A stretch of 64,000 nt of DNA from Deltaproteobacteria bacterium (GTDB lineage Bacteria; Myxococcota_A; Polyangia; GCA-2747355; JADLHG01). The stretch is taken from assembly GCA_020848905.1 (NCBI GenBank), contig JADLHG010000005.1, positions 67,423 to 131,422 of the forward strand, given 5' to 3'. This document shows, piece after piece, positions 46,995 through 54,598 of the stretch. The number at the start of each line of letters is the position of its first letter. The first letter of the stretch is position 1. Below the pieces are notes generated by a model. That model saw only the letters and a list, made by a program, of their open reading frames with translations, was not told the DNA's origin and made no database searches. The translations under genes and the position numbers were made by a program.

Positions 46995-47437
46995 AACCAC
47001 CATCTATGGATAGGCTCGCCCCAGAGCTGGAGGGCCGCCTGCGGCGCCACTGCGAAGCGCAGTATCCGAACGAGGCCTGCGGCGCGCTTTTCGGCGCCGG
47101 CGACGGAACGCTCTCCGCGTGGCAAATCACCGAGGTCCTCGAGGCGCCCAACACCCACGGCGACGATCAACGGCGGCGCTACCTCGTGCCCCCCGACTTC
47201 CAGCTCCAGGCGGAAAGGCACGCCCGCGCCACCGGGCAGGACGTGGTCGGCTACTACCACAGCCACCCCGACCACCCCGCGCGGCCGTCAGAATACGATC
47301 GCGCCCACGCCTGGTTCGGCTATCTTTATCTCATCTGCTCGGTCCAGCAGGGTCGGTCGACCGAGCTCAACGCCTTCACGCTGGACGAACAACCCGGCGG
47401 GGCGTTTCGGGACGTAACGCTTCACGACGCGTCCTAG
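46991..47437 (+). CDS. mec: JAMM/MPN+ metallohydrolase, Mec-like
   Basis: 148 residues. The zinc motif is complete: E28, H90-S-H92, seven residues, S100-E-Y-D103 (HSHPDHPARPSEYD). In actinobacteria Mec+ hydrolyses the CysO-cysteine adduct, releasing cysteine and the carrier for reuse. Its place between cysM and the CysO-like fusion, with ATGA overlap to cysM, strongly supports that role. A second task, cutting after the internal Gly-Gly of the fusion protein, is possible but unproven. A small cytosolic single-domain protein. Confidence 0.87.
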   Translation: MKPPSMDRLAPELEGRLRRHCEAQYPNEACGALFGAGDGTLSAWQITEVLEAPNTHGDDQRRRYLVPPDFQLQAERHARATGQDVVGYYHSHPDHPARPSEYDRAHAWFGYLYLICSVQQGRSTELNAFTLDEQPGGAFRDVTLHDAS

Positions 47438-47474
47438 CCGACCAGGCACTGTCAACCCGAACGGAGTCTCATCG

Positions 47475-48908
47475 ATGGCCGTCTCGATTCTGATCCCCAC
47501 TCCCCTGCGACGCTTCGTCGGGGGGGCCAACAGCGTCGAGGTCGAAGCGCAGACCGTGGAGGGCGCCCTGGCCGCCCTCTCCGCGAGGAGCCCCGAGCTG
47601 AAGCGCCAGCTCTTCGACGACGCGGGCAAGCTGCGGAGCTTCGTCAGCCTCTACCTCGGAGATACGAACGTCCGGGACCTCGCCGCGACGCTCGATGCGA
47701 TCCCGGTGAAGGCGGGAGACGTGCTCACGATCATCCCGGCCATCGCGGGGGGCGCCTCGACGACCTCGTTCTCGCGCGAGGAGATCCTGCGCTACAGCCG
47801 CCACCTGATCATGCCCGAGGTGACGCTCGAGGGGCAGAAGCGGCTCAAGAGCGCGCGCGTCCTCTGCATCGGCGCCGGCGGGCTCGGCTCGCCGCTGTCG
47901 CTCTACCTCGCGGCGGCGGGGGTCGGGACCCTCGGCCTCGTGGACTTCGACACCGTCGACCTGACGAACATCCAGCGGCAGGTGCTGTACTCCACCGCCG
48001 ACGTGGGACGCCCGAAGCTCGAGGCGGCGCGCCAGCGACTGACCGAGCTGAATCCGGAGATCGAGATCGTCCCGCACGCGATGCACCTCGCCAGCTGGAA
48101 CGTGCTCGACCTCTTCAAGGACTACGACATCGTCGCCGACGGGACCGACAACTTCCCCACCCGTTACCTGGTCAGCGACGCCTGCGCGCTCCTCGGCAAG
48201 CCCAACGTCTACGCCAGCATCTTCCGCTTCGAGGGCCAGGTCAGCGTCTTCGACGCGCGTCGCGGACCCTGCTATCGGTGCCTCTTTCCCGAGCCGCCCC
48301 CTCCGGGCCTCGTCCCCTCGTGCGCCGAGGGCGGAGTGCTCGGCGTTCTACCCGGCATCGTCGGTACGCTGCAGGCGCTCGAGGTGCTGAAGCTGATCCT
48401 CGGCGTGGGCGACCCGCTCGTCGGACGGCTGCTCATGTTCGACGCGCTGGCCATGCGCTTCCGCGAGCTGCCCATCCGCAAGGACGCGAGCTGCGCGGTG
48501 TGCGGCAAGTCCCCCACCGTCACCGCGCCGGTCGACTACAACGAGTTCTGCCAGATCCGCGGCGCCGAGGCGGAGGTGGACGCGCAGGGGGTCCCGACCC
48601 TCACGGTGGAGGAGTTCCACGCGCGGCGGCAAGCCGGCGAGGCCTTCCAGCTCCTCGACGTGCGAGAGGCGCACGAGTACCAGATCGTGCAGATCCCGGG
48701 GTCGCGGCTCCTGCCGCTGAGCGAGCTGCCGGCGCGCATACACGAGCTGGACTCGACGCACACCTATACGCTGCACTGCAAGCTGACCGGTCGCAGCCTG
48801 CAGGCCTATCATCTGATGCGCAAAGCGGGCTTCGGGCGGCTTCAGGTCCTGGCCGGCGGAGTCGACGCCTGGGCCGAGCGGATCGACAAGGCCCTGCCCC
48901 GCTATTGA
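47475..48908 (+). CDS. CysO-like sulfur carrier / MoeB-type E1 / rhodanese fusion
   Basis: 477 residues in three parts. Residues 1-93 are a ubiquitin-fold carrier close to CysO (start SILIPTPLRRFVGG, then LRSFVSLYLGDTNVR and LTIIPAIAGG); G92-G93 is internal, not C-terminal. Residues 98-345 are a MoeB/MoeZ-type adenylyltransferase with REEILRYSRHLIMPEV, GAGGLGSP (133-140), NIQRQVLYS, SCAEGGVLGVLPG and zinc Cys C266/C269 and C340/C343. Residues 373-477 are a rhodanese with the active C435 in HCKLTGRS. It should activate the carrier C-terminus and hand it sulfur. How an internal diglycine is freed is the open question. Confidence 0.9.
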   Translation: MAVSILIPTPLRRFVGGANSVEVEAQTVEGALAALSARSPELKRQLFDDAGKLRSFVSLYLGDTNVRDLAATLDAIPVKAGDVLTIIPAIAGGASTTSFSREEILRYSRHLIMPEVTLEGQKRLKSARVLCIGAGGLGSPLSLYLAAAGVGTLGLVDFDTVDLTNIQRQVLYSTADVGRPKLEAARQRLTELNPEIEIVPHAMHLASWNVLDLFKDYDIVADGTDNFPTRYLVSDACALLGKPNVYASIFRFEGQVSVFDARRGPCYRCLFPEPPPPGLVPSCAEGGVLGVLPGIVGTLQALEVLKLILGVGDPLVGRLLMFDALAMRFRELPIRKDASCAVCGKSPTVTAPVDYNEFCQIRGAEAEVDAQGVPTLTVEEFHARRQAGEAFQLLDVREAHEYQIVQIPGSRLLPLSELPARIHELDSTHTYTLHCKLTGRSLQAYHLMRKAGFGRLQVLAGGVDAWAERIDKALPRY

Positions 48909-48977
48909 CCGAGTACCGAGCACAATTCGCGTGGAGTAGACACTCGTCAACAGTCGTTACGGGAGGAGAGGAAGAGC

Positions 48978-49916
48978 ATGGCTGAGGGGACCACGGGCCG
49001 TAGAACGCTCGGCGACGCAGCAGCGCGCCAGCTTGCGAACACCACCAAGACCATCGTCCAGACCCCGATCATCACGCCTCGGTGGCTACCGCGCCTGCTG
49101 TCCTGGGTGCCGGTAGAGGCCGGGACGTACCGGGTCAACCGCGCGAAGGCCACCGATACGGCCGTCGCCGTCGTCTGCTCGCAGAAGGGCGAACAGGAGA
49201 TCCCGACCTCATTCGTGGACTACGTCGAGAAACCGCGCGAGTACACGCTGAGCTCGATCAAGTCGGTGCTGGGCGTGCACACGCGCGTCTCCGACCTCTA
49301 CAGCCAGCCGCACGACCAGATCAAAGAGCAGCTCCGCCTGACCATCGAGAACCTGAAGGAGCGCCAGGAGCACGAGCTCCTGCACAACGCGGACTACGGG
49401 CTCTTGAAGAACGCCGCCCCGTCGATGCGCTTCCCGACGCGCGGCGGCGCGCCGACCCCCGACGACCTGGACGAGCTGCTGGCTCGCGTCTGGAAGGAAC
49501 CGGCCTTTTTCCTCGCGCACCCGCGCGCCATCGCGGCCTTCGGGCGGGAGTGCACGCGCCGAGGCGTCCCGCCACCCACGGCGATGATGTTCGGCTGCCC
49601 GTTTCTGACCTGGCGGGGCGTGCCGCTCGTGCCGAGCGACAAGCTCCCCGTGAGCGGCGACAAGGCCGGCGCCAAGACGAGCATCCTGCTCCTCCGCACC
49701 GGAGAGGCGAAACAGGGGGTGGTGGGCCTCTTCCAGCCAGGGCTCGCGGGCGAGCAGGCGCCGGGGCTGTCGGTGCGGTTCATGGGGATCGACAACACCT
49801 CGATCGCCTCCTACCTCATCTCGCTCTACTGCTCCGCGGCCGTGCTCACGGAGGACGCGCTCGGGGTGCTCGAGAACGTGGTGGTCGACGCCTACCACGA
49901 CTACAAGTGGCCCTAA
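48978..49916 (+). CDS. Family 2A encapsulin shell protein (SrpI-like)
   Basis: 312 residues. The chain runs DAAARQLANTTKTIVQTPIITPRWL, then WVPVEAGTYRVNRAK, FVDYVEKPREYTLSSIKSVLGVHTRVSDLYS, PHDQIKEQLRLTIENLKERQEHELL, PTPDDLDELLARVWKEPAFFLAHPRAIAAF and FMGIDNTSIASYLISLYCS. This is the HK97-like fold of Family 2A encapsulins such as SrpI; there is no cyclic-nucleotide-binding insertion, which excludes Family 2B. The subunits are expected to build an icosahedral shell. A strong ribosome site (GGGAGGAGAGGAAG) precedes the ATG. The next gene overlaps by one base and encodes the expected cargo, a cysteine desulfurase. Confidence 0.93.
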   Translation: MAEGTTGRRTLGDAAARQLANTTKTIVQTPIITPRWLPRLLSWVPVEAGTYRVNRAKATDTAVAVVCSQKGEQEIPTSFVDYVEKPREYTLSSIKSVLGVHTRVSDLYSQPHDQIKEQLRLTIENLKERQEHELLHNADYGLLKNAAPSMRFPTRGGAPTPDDLDELLARVWKEPAFFLAHPRAIAAFGRECTRRGVPPPTAMMFGCPFLTWRGVPLVPSDKLPVSGDKAGAKTSILLLRTGEAKQGVVGLFQPGLAGEQAPGLSVRFMGIDNTSIASYLISLYCSAAVLTEDALGVLENVVVDAYHDYKWP

Positions 49917-51514
49917 TGGACACGCCGAACGCAGGGCTCTTCGATCCCGCGTGGCTCTCCGAGCTGGCCAACGGCTACTTCCGCGCCCCTCCCGGCGCGG
50001 AGGTGCCGTCCCCGGCGCACGCGCAGCCGATAGCACCGACGGCGATGGCACCGGCGGCGATGCCAGCGACGGCGCCCATCGCACCGGCGGCGATGCCAGC
50101 GACGGCGTCCATCGCACCCGCAGCCCCTGTCGCACCCACGGCGTCCGCCGCGGGCTTCTATTTTCTCGACGAGGCGGCGTCGAGCGCGACCGCCTCGCCG
50201 CCCACTCCTCTCGTCGCCGCGCCGAGCCTCGAGTTCCTCGAGGTGCGCCCCGAGGTCGTTCCGCAGCTCGATCGCGCCGGCGGCCCGTTCGACGTCTGGG
50301 CCATCCGGCGCGACTTTCCGATCCTCGCCGAGCGCATCCACGGCCAGCCGCTCGTCTGGCTGGACAACGCCGCGACCACGCAGAAGCCGCAGAGCGTGAT
50401 CGACCGCATGTCGCGCTTCTACGAGCACGAGTACTCGAACATCCATCGGGCAGCGCACACGCTAGCGGCCCGCTCGACCGACGCCTACGAGGCGGCACGC
50501 GCGAAGGTGCAGCGCTTCCTCAACGCGCCGTCGGTGCGGGACATCGTCTTCGTGCGCGGCGCGACCGAGGCGATCAACCTGGTCGCGCAGGCCTGGGGGC
50601 GACGCCACGTCGGCGAGGGCGACGAGATCGTCATCACCTGGCTCGAGCACCATTCGAACATCGTGCCCTGGCAGCAGCTCGCGGCCGAGAAGGGGGCGCG
50701 GCTCCGCGTCGCGCCGATCGACGACCGCGGCCAGGTGCTGCTCGACGAGTACGAGAAGCTCTTGAACCCCCGGACGCGGCTCGTCTCGCTGACCCACGTC
50801 TCCAACGCGCTCGGGACCGTGAACCCCGTGGGCGAGATGGTCGCGATGGCACACCGCCACGGCGCGCGCGTGCTCGTCGACGGGGCGCAGGCGGTCTCGC
50901 ACCTGCGGGTCGACGTGCAGGCGCTGGCGGCCGACTTCTACGCCTTCTCGGGGCACAAGGTCTTCGGACCGACCGGGATCGGCGTGCTCTACGGGCGCTC
51001 GGAGCTGCTCGACACCACCCCGCCCTGGCAAGGGGGCGGGAACATGATCGCGGACGTGACCTTCGAGCGCACGGTCTACGAGGCGGCGCCGGCCCGCTTC
51101 GAGGCCGGCACCGGGAGCATCGTGGACGCGGTCGGGCTCGGGGCGGCCATCGACTACCTGAGCCGCATCGGCCTCGAGAACGTGGCGCGCTACGAGCACG
51201 AGCTGCTGGAATATGCGACCTGCGAGCTGTCACGGGTCCCGGGCCTGACCCTCGTTGGGACGGCGCAGGAGAAGACCAGCGTGCTCTCCTTCGTGCTCGA
51301 CGGCTTCCGGTCGCAGGACGTGGGCGCCGCGCTCGACCGCGAGGGGATCGCCGCGCGATCGGGGCACCACTGCGCCCAGCCCGCTCTCCGGCGCTACGGC
51401 CTGGAATCCACCGTCCGCCCGTCGCTCGCGCTCTACAACACGCGCGACGAGGTGGACCGGCTGGTCCAGGCGCTGCTCCGACTCCGCGGGGGACAGGTCG
51501 TTCCGCCGCTGTAG
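49916..51514 (+). CDS. SufS/CsdA-type cysteine desulfurase, predicted encapsulin cargo
   Basis: 532 residues. Residues 1-125 are a low-complexity Ala/Pro/Met-rich extension with short order-prone islands (LFDPAWLSELANGYF, GFYFLDEAA, LEFLEVRPEVVPQLD), the kind of N-terminal domain that loads cargo into Family 2A encapsulins. The rest is a group II desulfurase: VWLDNAATTQKPQSVID, ITWLEHHSNIVPW, PLP lysine K348 in FSGHKVFGPTG and catalytic C486 in ARSGHHCAQPALRRYG. It converts cysteine to alanine, leaving sulfur as persulfide or elemental sulfur. The start overlaps the shell gene stop (TAATG), so the two are co-translated. Confidence 0.93.
   Translation: MDTPNAGLFDPAWLSELANGYFRAPPGAEVPSPAHAQPIAPTAMAPAAMPATAPIAPAAMPATASIAPAAPVAPTASAAGFYFLDEAASSATASPPTPLVAAPSLEFLEVRPEVVPQLDRAGGPFDVWAIRRDFPILAERIHGQPLVWLDNAATTQKPQSVIDRMSRFYEHEYSNIHRAAHTLAARSTDAYEAARAKVQRFLNAPSVRDIVFVRGATEAINLVAQAWGRRHVGEGDEIVITWLEHHSNIVPWQQLAAEKGARLRVAPIDDRGQVLLDEYEKLLNPRTRLVSLTHVSNALGTVNPVGEMVAMAHRHGARVLVDGAQAVSHLRVDVQALAADFYAFSGHKVFGPTGIGVLYGRSELLDTTPPWQGGGNMIADVTFERTVYEAAPARFEAGTGSIVDAVGLGAAIDYLSRIGLENVARYEHELLEYATCELSRVPGLTLVGTAQEKTSVLSFVLDGFRSQDVGAALDREGIAARSGHHCAQPALRRYGLESTVRPSLALYNTRDEVDRLVQALLRLRGGQVVPPL
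50048..50113 (+). repeat. 33-base tandem repeat inside the cargo domain
   Basis: Two adjacent copies of a 33-base unit (50048-50080 and 50081-50113) differ at one base and encode APAAMPATAPI and APAAMPATASI. Partial copies flank them. The repeat keeps the reading frame and lies in the disordered N-terminal domain of the cysteine desulfurase, so copy number could change linker length without harming the enzyme. Confidence 0.75.
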
Positions 51515-51533
51515 AGCGCAGCCCGCCTCGCGC

Positions 51534-52268
51534 CTACCTTTCGAGAGCCAGCCACACGTACCAGTCGGCCGCCTCGGGGTCGAACTCGCCGATCGCCGGC
51601 GAGTAGCTCACGACGAGCGCCTGATACGGCTGGCCCGCCGTGAAGCGCGAGGTCAGGTTCAGCCCGCGCACGAGCTCCCAGGCCTCGGCCGCGGTCGAGG
51701 GCGGCGCGCTGCCGAGCGGCACGCCGGTGTTGAGCAGCCGCTTCTGCGTCGGCTCGGCGGCCGGCGCCTCGCACCCTAGCGGCGCGGGGTCCAGAAAGCC
51801 CGCCGGGAGCGGGGGGTCGTGTCCGCGCGTGGCGTCGTCGGCCCAGGTCTCCTTGCCGGCGAAGAGCACGTGCCCCGTCGGCGCGTGGAGCACCACCACC
51901 CAGCCGTCGCTGTTGCGATAGCCGAGGAAGCAGGCGAAGAAGTCCCCGGCCCGCACCACATCGGTCAGCTCGGGAGCCGGCGCCTTGAGCACCTCCGTGA
52001 CATGGCGGAGCGCCGCGGCCTCGGCACTGGCCTTGTCGGGGATCGCCCGACCGTCCAGCGTGAAGACCCGATAGCCCCGCGGGACGAGGCGCTTGTAGTC
52101 CACAGCCACCGCGGCCACGCAGTAGGGGCCCGCGCAGTCGAGCTCGAGCGGCCCTTCGGCCTTGCACCAGGCGGGCGGAAGGGCGGCCGGGGGAGGCTCG
52201 CAGGCTGCAAGGAGCCCGGCCAGGAGCAGGCCCGGACCGAACTGACGACCGATCATCGCGTAACGCAT
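51534..52268 (-). CDS. Lipoprotein of unknown function
   Basis: 244 residues. The signal PGLLLAGLLAAC ends in a clear lipobox, followed by a Pro-rich stretch. The mature part has CYS pairs (WCKAEGPLELDCAGPYC) and an alpha/beta pattern without a recognised motif (RVFTLDGRAIPDKASAEAAA, GWVVVLHAPTGHVLFAGKETWAD). It ends with a conserved-looking YVWLALER. It converges on the cysteine desulfurase gene with a 19-base gap and has no obvious link to sulfur metabolism. Confidence 0.65.
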   Translation of the reverse strand: MRYAMIGRQFGPGLLLAGLLAACEPPPAALPPAWCKAEGPLELDCAGPYCVAAVAVDYKRLVPRGYRVFTLDGRAIPDKASAEAAALRHVTEVLKAPAPELTDVVRAGDFFACFLGYRNSDGWVVVLHAPTGHVLFAGKETWADDATRGHDPPLPAGFLDPAPLGCEAPAAEPTQKRLLNTGVPLGSAPPSTAAEAWELVRGLNLTSRFTAGQPYQALVVSYSPAIGEFDPEAADWYVWLALER

Positions 52269-52466
52269 CGACAGATCATAGCAAAGCCCGGCCGCGGGCG
52301 CGCCGACGGAGGTCGGGGCGCGGCCTTTGCCGCCTGCGGGTCCCCCGGCCAGGCCCGGAGGGGCTTTGTGGCGCCGCCGGACTGTGGTATGCCCCGCCCA
52401 CCCTAAGCCGGTTGGGCCAAGAGGGCGACCGGACGGGGTTCAACCTCTCGCGGTACGAGGTGCCAC

Positions 52467-53552
52467 ATGGGTCAGGGATGGATCGCGCGACGCACGGGGT
52501 TCGGGCTGGGGACGTTCCTCGCGCTCACCCTCGTCGGTTGCACGAGCGACAACAACGCGTATCAAGCGGACGGCGGCGTAGCGGACGGAGCCGCCGCGAG
52601 CGGCAGCGACGGCGCCAGGCCGGGTAGCGACGGAAGCCGCCCCAAGGGGGACGGCAACGTGGTGCGCTCCGACAGCGGCGCGCCGGTTTCCGACGGCAGC
52701 CCGACGAGCCCCGACAGTCAGCCGTGGCCTACCAAGCCCTGCGGCTTCAAGCTCGGCGACAACCCGGCCTTCACCATCGGCGGCGTGAGCCGGCGCTTCT
52801 TCGTCGAGATGATCAACGTGCCCGCGGGCTACCAGGGCAAGCTGCCCATCTACTTCGCGTACCACGGGCTCGGCAGCTCGGCGTACAGCTTTCGCGGCTG
52901 GATCGACGCCGTGGCGCAGAACAAGCCCTTCATCAAGGTCACGCCGCACGCTCTGACGCCGAGCCAGTACCCCGTCTGGGACTTCAAGACCGACCCCTCG
53001 AAGAGCGTGGACATCAAATTCTTCGACGAGATGATCGGCTGCCTGAACGCCGAGTACAAGGTGGACCTGAATCGCATCCACGCCCTCGGCTTTTCGATGG
53101 GCGGCCACTGGGTGGATTATCTCGCCACGCACCGCGGGAACGTGCTCGCCTCGTTCGCGCAGGCGTCGGGCGGCTTCTTCGGCTTCGAGAAGGGCTCGCC
53201 GCTCTACTTCGAGTGGCCCGCGATGGACCTCATCGGCAAGCTGACCAACCGACCCGCGGCGCTCGTGGCCTGGGGCGGGATCAACGACAACCCGACGGGG
53301 CAGTTCTCGTTCCACGACGCGGCGCTCGAGACGATCAAGGTCTTCCGGGCCGGCAAGCTCTTCGTGCTCGCGTGCATGCACGACAAGGGGCACAAGTGGC
53401 CACCCGATGGGATCGCCAAGTTCATGTTCATGTTCTTCGAGGACCACCCGAAGGGCGTGAACCCGGAGCCCTACGCCAAGGGCCCGCCCAGCACGACGCC
53501 CTTCACGGGCACCTCGAAGGCGTGGCCGACCTGGTGCTCGGTCGCGCCGTAG
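52467..53552 (+). CDS. Esterase-like lipoprotein (PHB depolymerase / LpqC type)
   Basis: 361 residues. The lipoprotein signal TGFGLGTFLALTLVGC is followed by a long Asp/Gly/Ser linker (about residues 30-88). The catalytic domain is an alpha/beta hydrolase like extracellular polyhydroxybutyrate depolymerases and feruloyl esterases: IYFAYHGLGSSAYSFRGW and the nucleophile elbow GFSMGG with S210. The base may be the His of HDKGHKWP, in the right place near the end. A ribosome site GAGGTG precedes the ATG. The substrate is not predictable. Confidence 0.78.
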   Translation: MGQGWIARRTGFGLGTFLALTLVGCTSDNNAYQADGGVADGAAASGSDGARPGSDGSRPKGDGNVVRSDSGAPVSDGSPTSPDSQPWPTKPCGFKLGDNPAFTIGGVSRRFFVEMINVPAGYQGKLPIYFAYHGLGSSAYSFRGWIDAVAQNKPFIKVTPHALTPSQYPVWDFKTDPSKSVDIKFFDEMIGCLNAEYKVDLNRIHALGFSMGGHWVDYLATHRGNVLASFAQASGGFFGFEKGSPLYFEWPAMDLIGKLTNRPAALVAWGGINDNPTGQFSFHDAALETIKVFRAGKLFVLACMHDKGHKWPPDGIAKFMFMFFEDHPKGVNPEPYAKGPPSTTPFTGTSKAWPTWCSVAP

Positions 53553-53589
53553 ACCCCGCCCGCCGTCGGTCCCGCCTTCGGCCTCCCGG

Positions 53590-54405
53590 TCAGTCTCGCT
53601 CGAGCAATCCCTTCAGACCCAGCAGCACCGGCGCCGCCGGCGGCAGCCAGGCGAGCGGACTCGGCAGCAGCCCGCCCAGGACGCTCCGACGGAGCTGCTG
53701 CGCCTCGGGGAGCACGCGGTTGAGGAGCGCGAGCTGGTTCGAGTAGCAGTTGTTGGTCAGCGTACTGAACCGCTCGCCCGACCGGTCGGCGACGGCGCCG
53801 GCCACGGCCTCCCGCAGCAGACCGTGCTTCTGCGCTGGGGTGAGGCGCAGCCGATGGCGGGTCAGGCGTCCGTGGTGGCGCTCGGCCTGCTGCTCGGCGT
53901 CCTGCCAGCTCGTGAGCTGATAGACCAGGCCGTAGCTGCGGCGAAAGACCCCGTCGAAGAGGGTGAAGCGTCCCCCCTTCGGCAACCGCGCGTCCACCGA
54001 GAGCACGAGCCCGGGGCTCGCCTCGCGGCCGGCGCGAACGGGTGCCGTAGGCGCGAACTCGAAGTAGAGCTGGGCGTGCGCCGCGAGCCCGAAGGGGCCC
54101 TTCCCTTCGAGGACGAAGTACACGTCCCCGAGCGCGCGTTCGGAGAACTCCGCCTCGCGGAAGATCGCCTCGCGCCGCCCGTCGGCGAGGGGGCGAAAGC
54201 CCCACCGGACATTGCCGAGGCGCAGCGTGCCGCCCGGTCCCCCGGACACGACGTAGGTCCGTTGCTGGGACGGGTGCCAGCGCGCGGCCTCGGCGGGGGA
54301 TTCCCGACCGGCCGTCTCGGCCCACCCCCGCGCCGCGCCGAGCAGGCAGAGCGCGAGAGCCGCGAGGCGTAGAGGCCGCGGAAGGGTGCGCACGGTCGAC
54401 CGCAT
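53590..54405 (-). CDS. DUF4105-like periplasmic protein
   Basis: 271 residues. A signal peptide (PRPLRLAALALCLLGAARGWAE) directs it out of the cytosol. The C-terminal half has FSTLTNNCYSNQLALLNRVLP, reminiscent of the NNC-T-N-LL motif of DUF4105/Lnb-like (NlpC/P60-related) domains, where the Cys and an upstream His are thought to be catalytic. Strand-rich segments (GDVYFVLEGKGPFGLAAHAQLYFEF) precede it. The ATG at 54405 starts just before the signal peptide. Family assignment is tentative; function unknown. Confidence 0.55.
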   Translation of the reverse strand: MRSTVRTLPRPLRLAALALCLLGAARGWAETAGRESPAEAARWHPSQQRTYVVSGGPGGTLRLGNVRWGFRPLADGRREAIFREAEFSERALGDVYFVLEGKGPFGLAAHAQLYFEFAPTAPVRAGREASPGLVLSVDARLPKGGRFTLFDGVFRRSYGLVYQLTSWQDAEQQAERHHGRLTRHRLRLTPAQKHGLLREAVAGAVADRSGERFSTLTNNCYSNQLALLNRVLPEAQQLRRSVLGGLLPSPLAWLPPAAPVLLGLKGLLERD

Positions 54406-54598
54406 GGGTAGCCCGCCCTCGCAAGCCCCGTGCCCCACGCCCCTCCGCAAGCGGACTCGCTAGTGCCGGGCCAACCGGGCGTAAGGACGAGGACCGCCCG
54501 GAAGAGGGCCCCGCGCTCGCGAGACCTCCTCCTCCGAGAATCGGGGACACGGCCAGCCGGGTCGCCCCACCCGCGCGCAGGCGGGCCGCGTCCCGTCC

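Noticed and set aside
48905-48977. TTGACC before the encapsulin gene as a promoter -35 box
   Set aside because: No acceptable -10 box at 16-18 bases; the TTGACC partly overlaps the stop of the preceding gene.
50033-50130. CRISPR-like repeat
   Set aside because: The copies are adjacent, in frame and without spacers; they are coding tandem repeats.
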